NCBI RefSeq assembly: GCF_001422375.1 | Contig: NZ_LMMU01000001.1 | Span: 744,223-808,222 of the forward strand | Origin: Methylobacterium sp. Leaf99 | GTDB lineage: Bacteria > Pseudomonadota > Alphaproteobacteria > Rhizobiales > Beijerinckiaceae | Direction of reading: 5' to 3' | DNA: 64,000 nt | Shown here: positions 46,697-56,152 of the stretch, in pieces | Layout: the number at the start of each line of letters is the position of its first letter | Numbering within the stretch: position 1 is the first letter of the stretch | Translations under genes and position numbers: made by a program | Notes under the pieces: generated by a model | Databases searched by the model: none | Told to the model about the DNA's origin: nothing | What the model saw: only the letters and a program-made list of their open reading frames with translations

Positions 46697-48322
46697 TCAG
46701 GCCGCCCGGCGCTTGCCCTTCTTCTCCCGTCCCTGCCCCGGCGCGCGCTGGCCGGCCCGGGTGCGGTCGAGGACGAACCGGGCGTAGTCGTCCATGTCGC
46801 CGGCGAACGGCTTGACGGTGTTGTCCGCCGCCAGCCACAGGCGGTCGGCGACGAGTTCCATCAGCGAGCGATCGTGGGTGATGAGGATGACGGCGCCGGC
46901 GTAATCGTTGAGCGCGTCGAGGAGCGCCCGCCGGCTGTCGATGTCGAGGTGGTTGGTCGGCTCGTCGAGGATGAGCAGGTGCGGCGCCTGCATGGCCACG
47001 AGGTTCAGGAGCAGCCGCGCCCGCTCGCCGCCCGACAGGGCGTCCACCGTCGTCTCCTGCTTGTCGAAGGCGAGGCCGAAGCTCGCGAGCTTGGCCCGCC
47101 GCGCCGACTCGCTGTCGTCCGGCCGCTCGCGGCGGATGATGGCCAGGGGCGTGTCCTTCGGGTCCATGGCCTCGATCTGGTGCTGGTGGAACCAGCCGAC
47201 CTGGACCCGGCCCTCGCGCACCATCCGGCCGTCCCGCACGGACAGGGCACCCGCCGCCATCTTGGCGAAGGTGGACTTGCCGGCGCCGTTGACGCCGAGC
47301 AGGCCGATGCGGTCGTCGACATCGAGGGTGAGGTTGAGGTCGCGCAGGATCGGCGCGTCGTCGCCGTAGCCGATGCTGGCGTCGGTCAGATGCATCAGGG
47401 GCGGCGCCAGGGGGCGCTTCGGGGACGGTAGGTGGAACGGCGCCACGTGCTCCTCGATGGTGGTGGCGATGGGCTCCATCTTGGCGAGGCGCTTCATCCG
47501 CGACTGGGCCTGGGCGGCCTTGGAGGCGGAGGCCTTGAACCGGTCGACGAAGCTCTGGAGGTGGGCGCGCTCGGCCTCCTGCTTCACCTTGGTCGAGGCC
47601 TGCAGGCGCGCCTTCTCGGCCCGGCGCTTTTCGAAGTCGTCGTAGCCGCCGGTGTAGAGTTCGAGCTTCTCCCCCGCGACATGCAGGATGGCGTCGACGG
47701 AATTGTTCAGGAGTTCGCGGTCGTGGGAGATGATGAGGGCCGAGTGCGGGTAGCGCTTGAGCCGCGCCTCCAGCCACAGGGCGCCCTCGAGGTCGAGGTA
47801 GTTGGTCGGCTCGTCGAGGAGCAGCATGTCGGGCTCGGCGAACAGGGCGGCGGCCAGCGCCACGCGCATACGCCAGCCGCCGGAGAACTCGGCCATGGGC
47901 CGCTCGAGGTCGGCGACGGAGAAGCCGAGGCCGGCCAGGATCTCGCCGGCCCGCGCCGGGGCCCGGTCGGCGTCGATCTCGATGAGGCGGCCGTAGATCT
48001 CGCCCATGCGCTCGGGCTCGGCGGTCTCGAGCTCGGCGTTCAGGGCCTCGCGCTCGGTGTCGGCGGCCAGAATCGTGTCGATGAGGCTGATGGGGGTGGC
48101 CGGGTGCTCCTGGTCGACGCTCGCCACGCGGGCGGTCTTCGGCAGCAGGATCGCGCCGCCGTCGGGCTGGAACTCGCCGAGGATGATCTTGAACAGGGTC
48201 GACTTGCCGACGCCGTTGCGGCCCACCAGCCCGACCTTGGAGCCGGGCGGGATCGCCACGCTGGCGCGGTCGAAGAAGCGCCGGCCCCAGGCGCTGAAGG
48301 TGAGGTCTTCGATCTGGATCAT
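46697..48322 (-). CDS. ABC-F family ATPase
   Basis: The 541-residue protein has two ABC domains (Walker A Gly-Arg-Asn-Gly-Val-Gly-Lys-Ser-Thr near 34-42 and Gly-Val-Asn-Gly-Ala-Gly-Lys-Ser-Thr near 345), each followed by a signature and Leu-Asp-Glu-Pro-Thr-Asn, and a charged helical linker between them, without membrane domains. ABC-F proteins act on the ribosome (YheS/Uup-like) in translation or ribosome quality control; some protect from antibiotics. The basic Lys/Arg tail fits RNA binding. Which subgroup is not decided. Confidence 0.92.
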   Translation of the reverse strand: MIQIEDLTFSAWGRRFFDRASVAIPPGSKVGLVGRNGVGKSTLFKIILGEFQPDGGAILLPKTARVASVDQEHPATPISLIDTILAADTEREALNAELETAEPERMGEIYGRLIEIDADRAPARAGEILAGLGFSVADLERPMAEFSGGWRMRVALAAALFAEPDMLLLDEPTNYLDLEGALWLEARLKRYPHSALIISHDRELLNNSVDAILHVAGEKLELYTGGYDDFEKRRAEKARLQASTKVKQEAERAHLQSFVDRFKASASKAAQAQSRMKRLAKMEPIATTIEEHVAPFHLPSPKRPLAPPLMHLTDASIGYGDDAPILRDLNLTLDVDDRIGLLGVNGAGKSTFAKMAAGALSVRDGRMVREGRVQVGWFHQHQIEAMDPKDTPLAIIRRERPDDSESARRAKLASFGLAFDKQETTVDALSGGERARLLLNLVAMQAPHLLILDEPTNHLDIDSRRALLDALNDYAGAVILITHDRSLMELVADRLWLAADNTVKPFAGDMDDYARFVLDRTRAGQRAPGQGREKKGKRRAA

Positions 48323-48410
48323 TGCGGGGTCACGGTTCGCCGAGGGGGCGCGGGCTCACGAGCGACCCACGGGGAACGGCTTCCTACCGCATTGCAGCAT
48401 CGGACACGAG

Positions 48411-48478
48411 GGCCACCCCCGCAGGGGTGGCCCCCGTTCTTGGGCTGGGATTTTCGGGCCACCCCCGCAAGGATGGCC
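48411..48478. repeat. Two hairpin repeats GGCCACCCCCGC...
   Basis: Two related 22-bp palindromes (48411-48432 and 48457-48478), each of the form GGCCACCCCCGCAGGGGTGG, start 46 bp apart and lie just past the stop of the patatin gene. They may act as its terminator. Confidence 0.6.
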
Positions 48479-48499
48479 CTCGTTCGCGCGGTCCGCCCG

Positions 48500-49687
48500 T
48501 CAGCGCGCCTCGGCCACGGTCTTCAGCAGGGGCGAGGTCGGCACGCTCTTGCGCCAGAAGGTGCCCGTGCGGCCGGCGGCGTAGCCGCTCTCGTAGAGGC
48601 CCCGCATGTAGCCGGTGTCGAAGCCCTTCGCCGCCGTGGTGTTGGGCGCGGATTCGTCGATGTAGGTCAGGTTGAAGCCGATGCCGTTGGCGCGGGTGAA
48701 GGCGTAGGTGGTCGCCATGGTCGCGCGGCTGCGGGCGCGGCTCGCCGTGGTGAACGCGCGCTCGACGATGGACAGGGTGTTGTTCTGCGCGAGATCGAAT
48801 TCCGGCTCCAGGCGCCCGTTGATGATGACGTAGATGTCCGACTTGGCGCCGGCCTTGAAGCGCCCGTCGCGCAGGAGGAACGATTGCGGCAGGGTGAACA
48901 CCGGCGTCACCACCGAACCGTCGACGTGCATCTCCTGGAAGGCGCGGCCCTCCGCCTGCACGTCGAGGAGCTGGGGCGGGAACACCGCCGGAATGCTGGC
49001 CGAGGCGGTCAGCACGTCGGCGAACAGGTCGAGGGCGGTGGGTCCGCCATTGGCCGCGATGGCGCCCATGTTCCAGATCACGGCGCGCTGGGAATCGAGG
49101 TTCGTGGTCACCACGAGGAGGCGGCGGCCCTTGGCGTGCTGGACGGCGACGGCCGCCAGGAGCTCGGGCGTGACGTAGCGGCGCACGAGGCCGCGCAGGC
49201 GCCCGTCGCCGAACAGGCCGGAGCCGAACAGCACGTTGGCGACGCTCGGCGACTGCACCAGGGTCGAGGCGACGCCGCTGGTGTAGATGTCCTTCAGGAC
49301 CGCGTCGTATTCCGGCCCGACGAAGGCGAAGGGCGCGATGAGGGCGCCCGTGGAGACCCCCGACACCAGGGAGAATTCCGGGCGCTTGCCGGATTCCGTC
49401 CAGCCGTTGAGGATTCCGGCGCCGTAGGCCCCGTCGCCGCCGCCGCCCGAGAGGGCGAGGTAGGCGAACGGCACCTTCTTGTTCTCGGGCCGCGCGGCCA
49501 TCTCGGTGAAGGTCGTCTCCGCCGCGTCCGCGTAGGCGCGCACGGCGAGGTCCATGCCCGGCACCGTGGCGGCGGCGGCCTCGCCGGCGCTGTACGCGAT
49601 CCGGGGCGTCGAGCCGCAGGCACCGAGCTGACCGGCCACGAGCAGGGCCAGCACACCGCGCGACCATCCGAGACGAGACATCGACAT
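48500..49687 (-). CDS. Patatin-like phospholipase lipoprotein
   Basis: The 395-residue product has a lipoprotein signal with lipobox Leu-Gly-Ala-Cys (Cys24). The patatin domain shows the oxyanion loop Gly-Gly-Gly-Gly-Asp-Gly-Ala-Tyr-Gly-Ala-Gly (81-91), the nucleophile Ser112 in Gly-Val-Ser-Thr-Gly and the catalytic Asp256 in Val-Asp-Gly-Ser. It should hydrolyse phospholipid or acyl esters at the inner or outer membrane surface. Transcribed alone, convergent to nothing close; the 398-bp gap upstream separates it from the LOV kinase. Confidence 0.88.
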   Translation of the reverse strand: MSMSRLGWSRGVLALLVAGQLGACGSTPRIAYSAGEAAAATVPGMDLAVRAYADAAETTFTEMAARPENKKVPFAYLALSGGGGDGAYGAGILNGWTESGKRPEFSLVSGVSTGALIAPFAFVGPEYDAVLKDIYTSGVASTLVQSPSVANVLFGSGLFGDGRLRGLVRRYVTPELLAAVAVQHAKGRRLLVVTTNLDSQRAVIWNMGAIAANGGPTALDLFADVLTASASIPAVFPPQLLDVQAEGRAFQEMHVDGSVVTPVFTLPQSFLLRDGRFKAGAKSDIYVIINGRLEPEFDLAQNNTLSIVERAFTTASRARSRATMATTYAFTRANGIGFNLTYIDESAPNTTAAKGFDTGYMRGLYESGYAAGRTGTFWRKSVPTSPLLKTVAEAR

Positions 49688-50085
49688 TTCCTAAAAAAAC
49701 CGCCCGACCCAACGGCCCATGCCTAGCACGAAAAACCAGCTTGGCCGTTCGGGTGTTCCACCCGCCGAAAGCTTCCGTGCGGTCACGTTGCATCGCGGTC
49801 ACAGATGATCCCCGGATGCTGGAACGATCACCGGAGATTCCGGCGCGGAACCCCCTTCGCCGGACCCCTGTGCGAATTGAACTTCTTCACGCCTCCGGCA
49901 TTTGAAGCGGGGTACGGCAACGGTTAAGGTCCGGTGCCCTCCCGAAACCCTCAGCCGCTCCCTCCCACGGAGCGCGACGTCGGAGCGTCCCGCGAGGGGC
50001 CGGTCCCGGGCGGGTGCGGCACGCGATCGAACGGCACGGATGGGATTGCCCTGCGGCCCTGGGGCCACAGGCGGAAGGCAGGACG
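49688..50085. other. Intergenic region between the patatin and LOV-kinase genes
   Basis: No gene is convincing in these 398 bp. Two GGAAC elements (49821 and near 49847) could be -35 parts of the general-stress sigma factor EcfG, but no clear -10 CGTT at the right spacing was found. Confidence 0.3.
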
Positions 50086-51219
50086 ATGGAACGGGACGAC
50101 GCCTGGCACCTCACGGACGACCTCATGGTCGAGCACGGCAAGGGCGATCCCTTCGCCGCCGCCATCCGGGCGACGCGCATGGCGATGATCGTCACCGACC
50201 CGCGCCGGGACGACAACCCCATCGTGTTCGTCAACGACGCCTTCCTGAAGCTGTCGGGCTACGGCCGCGACGAGATCATGGGCACCAATTGCCGGTTCCT
50301 GCAGGGGGCCGACACCGATCGCGGCGCCGTGCGGCAGATCCGCGAGGCCGTCGCGGCGCGGCGCGACATCGCCATCGACATCCTGAACTACCGCAAGGAC
50401 GGGTCCTCGTTCTGGAACGCGCTCTACATGAGCCCGGTGACGAACGAGGAGGGGGAGCTGCTCTACTTCTTCGCCTCGCAGCTCGACATCACCGACCGCG
50501 TCGACGCGCAGGCGCGGATTCGGGACGAGAAGGAGCATTTCGAGCGCGAGGTCGCCAAGCGCACCCGCGAGCTGACGGAGGCGCTGGCGGCGAAGACCAT
50601 GCTGGTCCACGAGGTCGACCATCGGGTGAAGAACAACCTCCAGATGATCGCCTCGCTCCTGACCATGCAGACCCGCGCCATCGCCGATCCCACGGCGCGC
50701 GCGGCGATGAAGACCATGCTGACCCGGATCGAGGCGCTGGGCACGGTGCACAAGCGGCTCTACCAGTCGCAGGACGTCCAGCGCTTCGACGTGGCGGAGT
50801 TCGCCCGCGAGCTCGCCTCCGACCTCGTGCGCGGCTCGGGCCGGGCCGGCCTCCGCCTGCATTGCGACCTCGAAGCGGTGGAGGTCCCCGTCGAGAAGGC
50901 GCCGCCCATCGCCCTGATCATGAACGAGCTCATCACCAACGCCCTCAAGCACGCCTTTCCGGGCGACGCGCCCGGACGGCTCTCGATCACGGTCAAGCCC
51001 GACGGCGATCACTTCGGGATCGGGATCGTCGACGACGGCGTCGGCATGCCGCCCGACATCCTGGGCCATCGCTCCTTCGGCAAGCGCCTGGTGGAAAGCT
51101 TGGCACGCCAGTTGAACGCGCGTATCGCTTGGCAACCCGCCGGGTCCGGACCGCGGCCCGGAACCCGGATCGACATCCGACTGCCCCTCGAGACCGCCAC
51201 CAGCAGGGAGACAGCGTGA
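50086..51219 (+). CDS. LOV-domain blue-light histidine kinase (HWE/HisKA_2 type)
   Basis: The 377-residue protein has a LOV domain (about 25-135) with the flavin-adduct motif Gly-Thr-Asn-Cys-Arg-Phe-Leu-Gln-Gly and Cys69, a coiled linker, and a kinase part with His179 in Glu-Val-Asp-His-Arg-Val-Lys-Asn-Asn-Leu-Gln-Met, then an ATPase domain with Asn-Glu-Leu-Ile-Thr-Asn-Ala-Leu-Lys-His-Ala-Phe. Brucella LOV-HK is a known relative. It should sense blue light through FMN in the cytoplasm. ATG 50086 follows GGCAGGACG. A response regulator gene overlaps its end by 4 bases. Confidence 0.92.
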   Translation: MERDDAWHLTDDLMVEHGKGDPFAAAIRATRMAMIVTDPRRDDNPIVFVNDAFLKLSGYGRDEIMGTNCRFLQGADTDRGAVRQIREAVAARRDIAIDILNYRKDGSSFWNALYMSPVTNEEGELLYFFASQLDITDRVDAQARIRDEKEHFEREVAKRTRELTEALAAKTMLVHEVDHRVKNNLQMIASLLTMQTRAIADPTARAAMKTMLTRIEALGTVHKRLYQSQDVQRFDVAEFARELASDLVRGSGRAGLRLHCDLEAVEVPVEKAPPIALIMNELITNALKHAFPGDAPGRLSITVKPDGDHFGIGIVDDGVGMPPDILGHRSFGKRLVESLARQLNARIAWQPAGSGPRPGTRIDIRLPLETATSRETA

Positions 51220-51665
51220 GTGAACCCCTTCGGGTCCTGATCGCGGAGGACGAGGCGCTCATCCTGATGCAGCTCGAGTTCCTGCTCGAGGATGGCGGAC
51301 ACGTGGTCGTCGGCACGGCCGCCACGGCGGACGAGGCGATCCGCCTGGCGCGCGAGACCCGCCCCGACATCGTGCTCGTGGACCTGCAGCTGCGCGACGG
51401 CTCGTCCGGCCTCGACATCGTCCGGGCCCTGCGGGACGAGTCCGCGGCCATGCTGGTGTTCGTCACCGCCAACGCCCGCCGCTTCACCGACGATTTCGAG
51501 GGCGCGGCCGGGGTGATCGCCAAGCCGTTCACCGAGGCGGTGATCCTCGACACCATGGCGTATCTCGAAGCCTGCGTGCACAACCCGCCGCCCGGAATGG
51601 AAGCCCCCCTGGGCCTGACCCTGGCGCCGGATTACCGGGCGCAGTGGGAGAACATGCGGGCGTGA
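51216..51665 (+). CDS. Single-domain response regulator
   Basis: From GTG 51216 (overlap GTGA with the kinase gene) the 149-residue product is a receiver domain with acidic pocket Glu11-Asp12, phospho-acceptor Asp56 in Leu-Val-Asp-Leu-Gln-Leu, Thr84 and Lys103 in Ala-Lys-Pro-Phe. There is no output domain; a short tail follows. It is the likely target of the LOV kinase. Single-domain regulators of this type may pass phosphate to another protein or act by binding. Confidence 0.9.
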   Translation: MSEPLRVLIAEDEALILMQLEFLLEDGGHVVVGTAATADEAIRLARETRPDIVLVDLQLRDGSSGLDIVRALRDESAAMLVFVTANARRFTDDFEGAAGVIAKPFTEAVILDTMAYLEACVHNPPPGMEAPLGLTLAPDYRAQWENMRA

Positions 51666-51675
51666 CGCCGCGCCC

Positions 51676-53586
51676 TCAACGGTACCCGGCGGCCTGCAGC
51701 TCGAACAGTTCCGCGTAGCGCCCGCCCTTCGCCTGCAGCTCCGCATGGGTGCCGGATTCGAGCACCCGGCCCCCGTCCAGCACGAGGATGCGGTCGGCCA
51801 TCCGCACCGTCGAGAAGCGATGGGAGATGAGCACCGCCGTGCGGCCCCGACCGAGGTCGCGGAAGCGCCGGAACACCTCGAACTCGGCGCGGGCGTCGAG
51901 GGCCGCCGTCGGCTCGTCGAGGATGAGGATCTCGGCCTCGCGCATGTAGGCGCGGCTCAGCGCGATCTTCTGCCACTGGCCGCCGGAGAGATCGACGCCC
52001 TCGGCGAAGAGCTTGCCGAGGGGCTGGTCGTAGGCCAGCGGCAGGCGGTCGATGACCGCGTCGGCGAGGCTGCGCCCGGCGGCGCGGGTGATGCGCTCGG
52101 GATCGTCGCGGGCCTCGATGCGGCCCACGGCGACGTTCTGGCCGGCCGTGAGGTTGAAGCGCACGAAGTCCTGGAAGATCACGCCGATGCGGCCGCGCAG
52201 GTCGTCGAGGTCGTAGTCGGCGAGGGGGCGGCCGTCGAGGAGGACGCGTCCCTCGGTGGGGTCGTAGAGCCGGGTCAGCAGCTTGACGATGGTGGTCTTG
52301 CCGGCGCCGTTCTCGCCGACCAGGGCCAGGACCTCGCCGGCGCGGAGATGGAAGTCGAGGTGGCGCACGGCCCAGATGTCCGTGCCCGGATAGCGGAAGC
52401 CCACATCCGAGAAGACGATGCCGTGGGTCACGGGGGTGGGGAACGGCACGGGGGCGGCCGGCGAGCGGATGGCCGGGACGAGCGCGAAGAAGGCGAACAG
52501 GTCGTCGAGGTACTGCGCCCCGGACGCGATCTGCGAGACGCCCTGGAGCAGGCCCTCGATGAGGGCGCGCAGGCGCTGGAACGAGCCGGCGAGGAAGGCG
52601 AGATCGCCGATGGAGAACTGCCCCGCCGCCGTGCGCCAGACCAGGGTGGCGTAGGCGGCGTAGTAGGCGAGCGTCCCGAGGGCCGCGAAGCCGCCGCCCC
52701 AGGCGGCGCGGCGCAGGGCCAGGTCGCGGTTGTCGGCGATGAGTTTTTCCGCGAGCACGGCGTAGCGCTCGGCGATGTAGCCGTTGAGGCCGAACAGCTT
52801 CACCTCCTTGGCCGACTCGACGCTGGCGCCGAGGGTCCGCAGGTAGTCGATCTGGCGCCGCTCCGGCGTGCGGGTCCAGGCGAGGCGGTAGCCCTGGCGG
52901 TTGAAGTGGGTCTCGTTGAGGAAGGCCGGCACCAGGGCCAGGGCCACGAGGAGGATCAGCCAGGGCGCGTAGGCGGCGAGCCCGATGGCGAAGGCCGCGA
53001 GGGTGATGAGGTCCTGGCCCTGGCCGAACAGCTGGAACAGCAGGTTCGAGCGGCCGGTGACCTGCCGGCGGGCCCGCTCGAGGCGGTCCTGCTGGGCCGC
53101 GTCCTCGAACTGGGCGAGATCGAGGGCGGCGGCGTGGCGCATGAGGCGGAGGCTGGCGGCGTTGCCGTAGCGGTCGGCGACGAGCCCGTCGACGAGGCCG
53201 CTCGCCCGGCCGAGGAGATCGGACAGGATGGCGAGGCCGAATTCGAGGGCGACGAGGCCGGCGAGGCGCCCGAGCGCCGGGTCGGAGGTCCAGGCGTCGA
53301 GGCCGAGGCCGACGGGGTGCGGGCGGGCGTGCTCGGCCACGATGGCGTCGAGGATGAGTTTCGCCACGTAGAGCATCAGGACGGGCAGGCTCGCCCGAGC
53401 CAGGCGCAGGGCGAGGCTCGCCGGCAGCAGGCGCGGGCTCGCCGCGTAGACGAGGCGGGCCAGCGCCGGCAGGTGGCGCAGGGCGCCGAAGCGCTCGGCG
53501 AGGGCGCCGCCCGGCGGCGCAGCCCCAGGCGGGGGAGTGGCAGCCCCCGGCAGGGGAGTGAATGGGTCGGGGCGGGGTGCGGGCAT
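51676..53586 (-). CDS. ABC exporter, fused permease and ATPase
   Basis: From ATG 53586 the product is 636 residues: a proline-rich cytoplasmic start (about 1-30), a six-helix membrane domain (about 45-350) and an ABC ATPase with Walker A Gly-Glu-Asn-Gly-Ala-Gly-Lys-Thr-Thr, signature Leu-Ser-Gly-Gly-Gln and Leu-Asp-Glu-Pro-Thr-Ala. It is a half-transporter that should dimerise. Substrate (lipid, peptide or drug) is not shown by sequence. The longer frame to 53697 gives only arginine/proline-rich residues and is not used. It converges with the response regulator gene (10 bp gap). Confidence 0.88.
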   Translation of the reverse strand: MPAPRPDPFTPLPGAATPPPGAAPPGGALAERFGALRHLPALARLVYAASPRLLPASLALRLARASLPVLMLYVAKLILDAIVAEHARPHPVGLGLDAWTSDPALGRLAGLVALEFGLAILSDLLGRASGLVDGLVADRYGNAASLRLMRHAAALDLAQFEDAAQQDRLERARRQVTGRSNLLFQLFGQGQDLITLAAFAIGLAAYAPWLILLVALALVPAFLNETHFNRQGYRLAWTRTPERRQIDYLRTLGASVESAKEVKLFGLNGYIAERYAVLAEKLIADNRDLALRRAAWGGGFAALGTLAYYAAYATLVWRTAAGQFSIGDLAFLAGSFQRLRALIEGLLQGVSQIASGAQYLDDLFAFFALVPAIRSPAAPVPFPTPVTHGIVFSDVGFRYPGTDIWAVRHLDFHLRAGEVLALVGENGAGKTTIVKLLTRLYDPTEGRVLLDGRPLADYDLDDLRGRIGVIFQDFVRFNLTAGQNVAVGRIEARDDPERITRAAGRSLADAVIDRLPLAYDQPLGKLFAEGVDLSGGQWQKIALSRAYMREAEILILDEPTAALDARAEFEVFRRFRDLGRGRTAVLISHRFSTVRMADRILVLDGGRVLESGTHAELQAKGGRYAELFELQAAGYR

Positions 53587-53821
53587 CGGCGCGGACCATG
53601 GCGGCGGCGGGCGCGAGCGTCGATCCCGCCCGGCCGCGTGCGCCTGTCGCAGGCCCCGCACGGCGCGCGGGATTCGGGCGGACTTTTCTCCGGACAACCC
53701 GCCGGCGACGGAAAAGCGATCTTATCGACAGGAGCTTGCGGCCGGCGGCGGCGGCGTCGAGACTCCGATTCGTCCCCCATGGTAAGCGAAACGCCTTGTT
53801 CTCGTGCGTGAGTCCGCCTCG

Positions 53822-54376
53822 ATGCTCAGCGGTTCAGCCTTCCTGCGGGTCGTGGTCCTCCTGATCGTGGCGGCCGGACTGGCGGGCATCGTCCAGCTCT
53901 ACCGGTCGCCCGCCCCGGTGGAGGCCGATCCGGAGCCCGTGGCGACCACCGCCGAGCCGTCGCGCCCGGTGCGCCGGGCCGAGCCCGCACCGGCGCCGCC
54001 CGCCGCGCCGGTCCCGGTCCAGCCCGCGCCGGCCCCCCAGGCGATCCCGCCCGCCGCGCCGCCCGCCACACCCGCGCCCGCTGCCCCCGCCCCGGCCGCA
54101 CCCGCCGCGCCCGCGCCCCTGACGTTCGAGCCCTCCATCGCCGCCGGGGAGGACGACGTCGCCAGCGCCTCCGACAATGCCGGTCCGCGGGCCATGGCCA
54201 TCGTCGACCTCAACAGCGCCAGCGTCGCCGACCTCAACGGCCTGAAGGGCGGCGGCATGATCGGGCGCGCCATCGTCCAGAAGCGCCCCTACGCGTCCGT
54301 GGATCAGCTCCTGTCGAAGCGGGTCCTGAGCCGGAGCACCTACGAGCGGATCAAGGATCAGGTCACCGTGCGTTGA
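53822..54376 (+). CDS. Membrane-anchored helix-hairpin-helix protein (ComEA-like)
   Basis: The product (184 residues from ATG 53822; GTG 53804 is an alternative start) has an N-terminal membrane segment (about 6-25), a long Pro/Ala-rich stretch (about 30-105) and a C-terminal helix-hairpin-helix domain (Val-Asp-Leu-Asn-Ser-Ala-Ser-Val-Ala-Asp-Leu-Asn-Gly-Leu-Lys-Gly and Tyr-Ala-Ser-Val-Asp-Gln-Leu-Leu). ComEA proteins bind DNA in the periplasm during uptake. Here the HHH is single. The role is inferred from the domain only. Confidence 0.75.
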   Translation: MLSGSAFLRVVVLLIVAAGLAGIVQLYRSPAPVEADPEPVATTAEPSRPVRRAEPAPAPPAAPVPVQPAPAPQAIPPAAPPATPAPAAPAPAAPAAPAPLTFEPSIAAGEDDVASASDNAGPRAMAIVDLNSASVADLNGLKGGGMIGRAIVQKRPYASVDQLLSKRVLSRSTYERIKDQVTVR

Positions 54377-54460
54377 GGGCGCGCGGCGGGTAGCGCCCGG
54401 CGCGGCGGATGCCTACACTGAGGCGCGGCGACGCCAGCCGTATCGAGCCCAGGACCGACC

Positions 54461-54676
54461 ATGTTTGCGCAAGCCGGTGGCGTGACCTTTCGCGAGGATC
54501 TCGGCGTCGAGGAGACCACCGAGACCGACAACGTCGTCCGCTGGGACGGCGAGAAGCTCTATGTCGAGCACGACATCTACCACAACGGCCAGCTCGTCCA
54601 CCGCAAGTACCGCAAGACCGTCACCGAGCCCGTGGCCCGGGCGCTCCAGGCGATCATCAACCGCGCGCAGCAATAG
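54461..54676 (+). CDS. Small conserved-looking protein of unknown function
   Basis: A 71-residue cytoplasmic protein, acidic at the start and basic near the end, with [12 protein letters not shown] and Arg-Lys-Tyr-Arg-Lys segments. The ATG at 54461 follows CCAGGACCGACC. Third-position G/C bias supports coding. It is 7 bp before the phosphoesterase gene and likely shares its transcript. I do not recognise a family. Confidence 0.6.
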   Translation: MFAQAGGVTFREDLGVEETTETDNVVRWDGEKLYVEHDIYHNGQLVHRKYRKTVTEPVARALQAIINRAQQ

Positions 54677-54683
54677 ACCCGCG

Positions 54684-55499
54684 TTGCGGCGCCTCGCCCA
54701 CATCTCCGACCTGCATTTCGGCCGCACCGATCCGGCCGTGGTCGAGGGCCTCGTCACCGAGCTGAACCGCGACCGGCCCGACCTCATCATCGCGTCGGGC
54801 GACTTCACCATGCGGGCGCGCAAGGTCGAGTACGAGGCCGCCCGCGCCTTCCTCGCCCGCCTCGACGCGCCCTGGATCGCCGTGCCGGGCAACCACGACA
54901 TCTCGCCGTTCCACCTGGTGCAGCGCTTCCTGCGGCCGTTCGCGCGCTACCGCCGCTACATCGCGGCCTCGACGGAGCCGACCCACCTCGACGACGAGAT
55001 CGGCATCGTCTGCCTCAACACCGTGCGGACCTGGGCGCCCGAGGCCGACTGGTCGCAGGGCAAGATCCGGCATCGCCAGATTGTCCAGGCGGAGGCGCGG
55101 CTACGGGCGATGCCCAAGGGCGTGTTCCGGATTGTGGTCGGCCACCACCCGTTCATGCCGCCGCCCTGGGACGAGGAAGCCCGCCTCGTCGGCCGCGCCG
55201 ACCTGGCGCTCGCCGCCTTCCGGCGCCAGGGCGTCGGGCTGACGCTCGCCGGCCACCTCCACCGCCACTACGCCCGCTTCGCGGAAGCCGACGGGGCGGG
55301 GCCTGAGAACGATACGGTGGACCGGGGCGTCATGCGCGGCCGGCGCGGGCACCTGCTCGCGGTCCAGGCGGGTTCGGCCACCTCGACGCGCCTGCGCGGC
55401 TCGGAGCCCAACGCCTACAACCGCATCGTCATCGCGGACGGCGCCGCCACCGTGACGGTGCGGCTGTGGCACGGCACCGGCTGGCGGGACGCGGAATAG
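54684..55499 (+). CDS. Calcineurin-like metallophosphoesterase
   Basis: From TTG 54684 the product is 271 residues. Metal ligands are in Ile-Ser-Asp-Leu-His-Phe-Gly (about 7-13), Ala-Ser-Gly-Asp-Phe, Pro-Gly-Asn-His-Asp, Val-Gly-His-His and Gly-His-Leu-His-Arg-His, in the family order. TTG is chosen because the first motif begins only five residues later and no ATG precedes it in a fitting place. Substrate may be a cyclic nucleotide or another phosphoester. It follows the 71-residue gene by 7 bp. Confidence 0.88.
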   Translation: MRRLAHISDLHFGRTDPAVVEGLVTELNRDRPDLIIASGDFTMRARKVEYEAARAFLARLDAPWIAVPGNHDISPFHLVQRFLRPFARYRRYIAASTEPTHLDDEIGIVCLNTVRTWAPEADWSQGKIRHRQIVQAEARLRAMPKGVFRIVVGHHPFMPPPWDEEARLVGRADLALAAFRRQGVGLTLAGHLHRHYARFAEADGAGPENDTVDRGVMRGRRGHLLAVQAGSATSTRLRGSEPNAYNRIVIADGAATVTVRLWHGTGWRDAE

Positions 55500-56152
55500 T
55501 CGTTCCGCGGGCGCCCCGTGCGCATGCCCGTCTCCCCTTTGCGGGCTACGGCATTCGCACAATCGCGAACGGGCCGATCTCGTGCGGAGACGGGGCTGAC
55601 GGCATCCGGATGCGGGCGTGAGGCCCACGGGTGCTCCCTCTCCTTCCAGGCACGGCGATCGCAGATGGGTGCATGCGTTCGGGCCGGCCCTTGCCCGTTC
55701 GCGCAGAGCGTCTGCGCGCATCCCCCTCTCCCCGCCTGCGGGGAGAGGGCCGCAGGCACCCCGTCGTGCCTGCGGCGACGCAGAGCGTCTGCGCGCATCC
55801 CCCTCTCCCCGCCTGCGGGGAGAGGGCCGCAGGCACCCCGTCGTGCCTGCGGCGAGCGAAGGCGAAGCCGCAGCGACGGTGAGGGGGCTGCGTCGAAGGA
55901 GTCTCATCCGGATTCGCCCCCTCACCGTCGGCTGCCGCCTCGACGCGCTCCCCGGCAGGGGGGAGACGCGTCCCTCTCCCCGCACGCGGGGCGAGGGGAT
56001 GCGCACCGGGGCCTCCGCTTCCTCGACAGCCCCTTCGGCGGCGGCTTCAGGCCGCGACCCTCATCTGCAATCGCCCTGCCTTCCAGGAGAGGGGACCCGT
56101 GCTGGCCGCGACATGTGTGAATGCCGTAGCCCGCCGGAGGGGGCAGCGCGCC
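55500..56152. repeat. Repeat-rich intergenic region, with a 77-bp tandem duplication
   Basis: No gene is seen in these 653 bp. A 77-bp segment is present twice in direct tandem (55703-55779 and 55780-55855) without mismatch; each copy has a hairpin CTCTCCCCGCCTGCGGGGAG and an inverted pair GCCGCAGGCAC / GTGCCTGCGGC. The stretch 56079-56131 is a near-identical reverse copy of 30461-30513, and 55540-55575 is a weaker third relative. Confidence 0.85.

Noticed and set aside
49688..50085. EcfG-type stress promoter before the LOV kinase gene
   Set aside because: GGAAC elements occur, but no matching -10 element at the right spacing was found.
51745..53811. Long plus-strand frame opposite the ABC exporter
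   Set aside because: Composition is that of an antisense shadow and the minus strand shows a full ABC transporter with all motifs.
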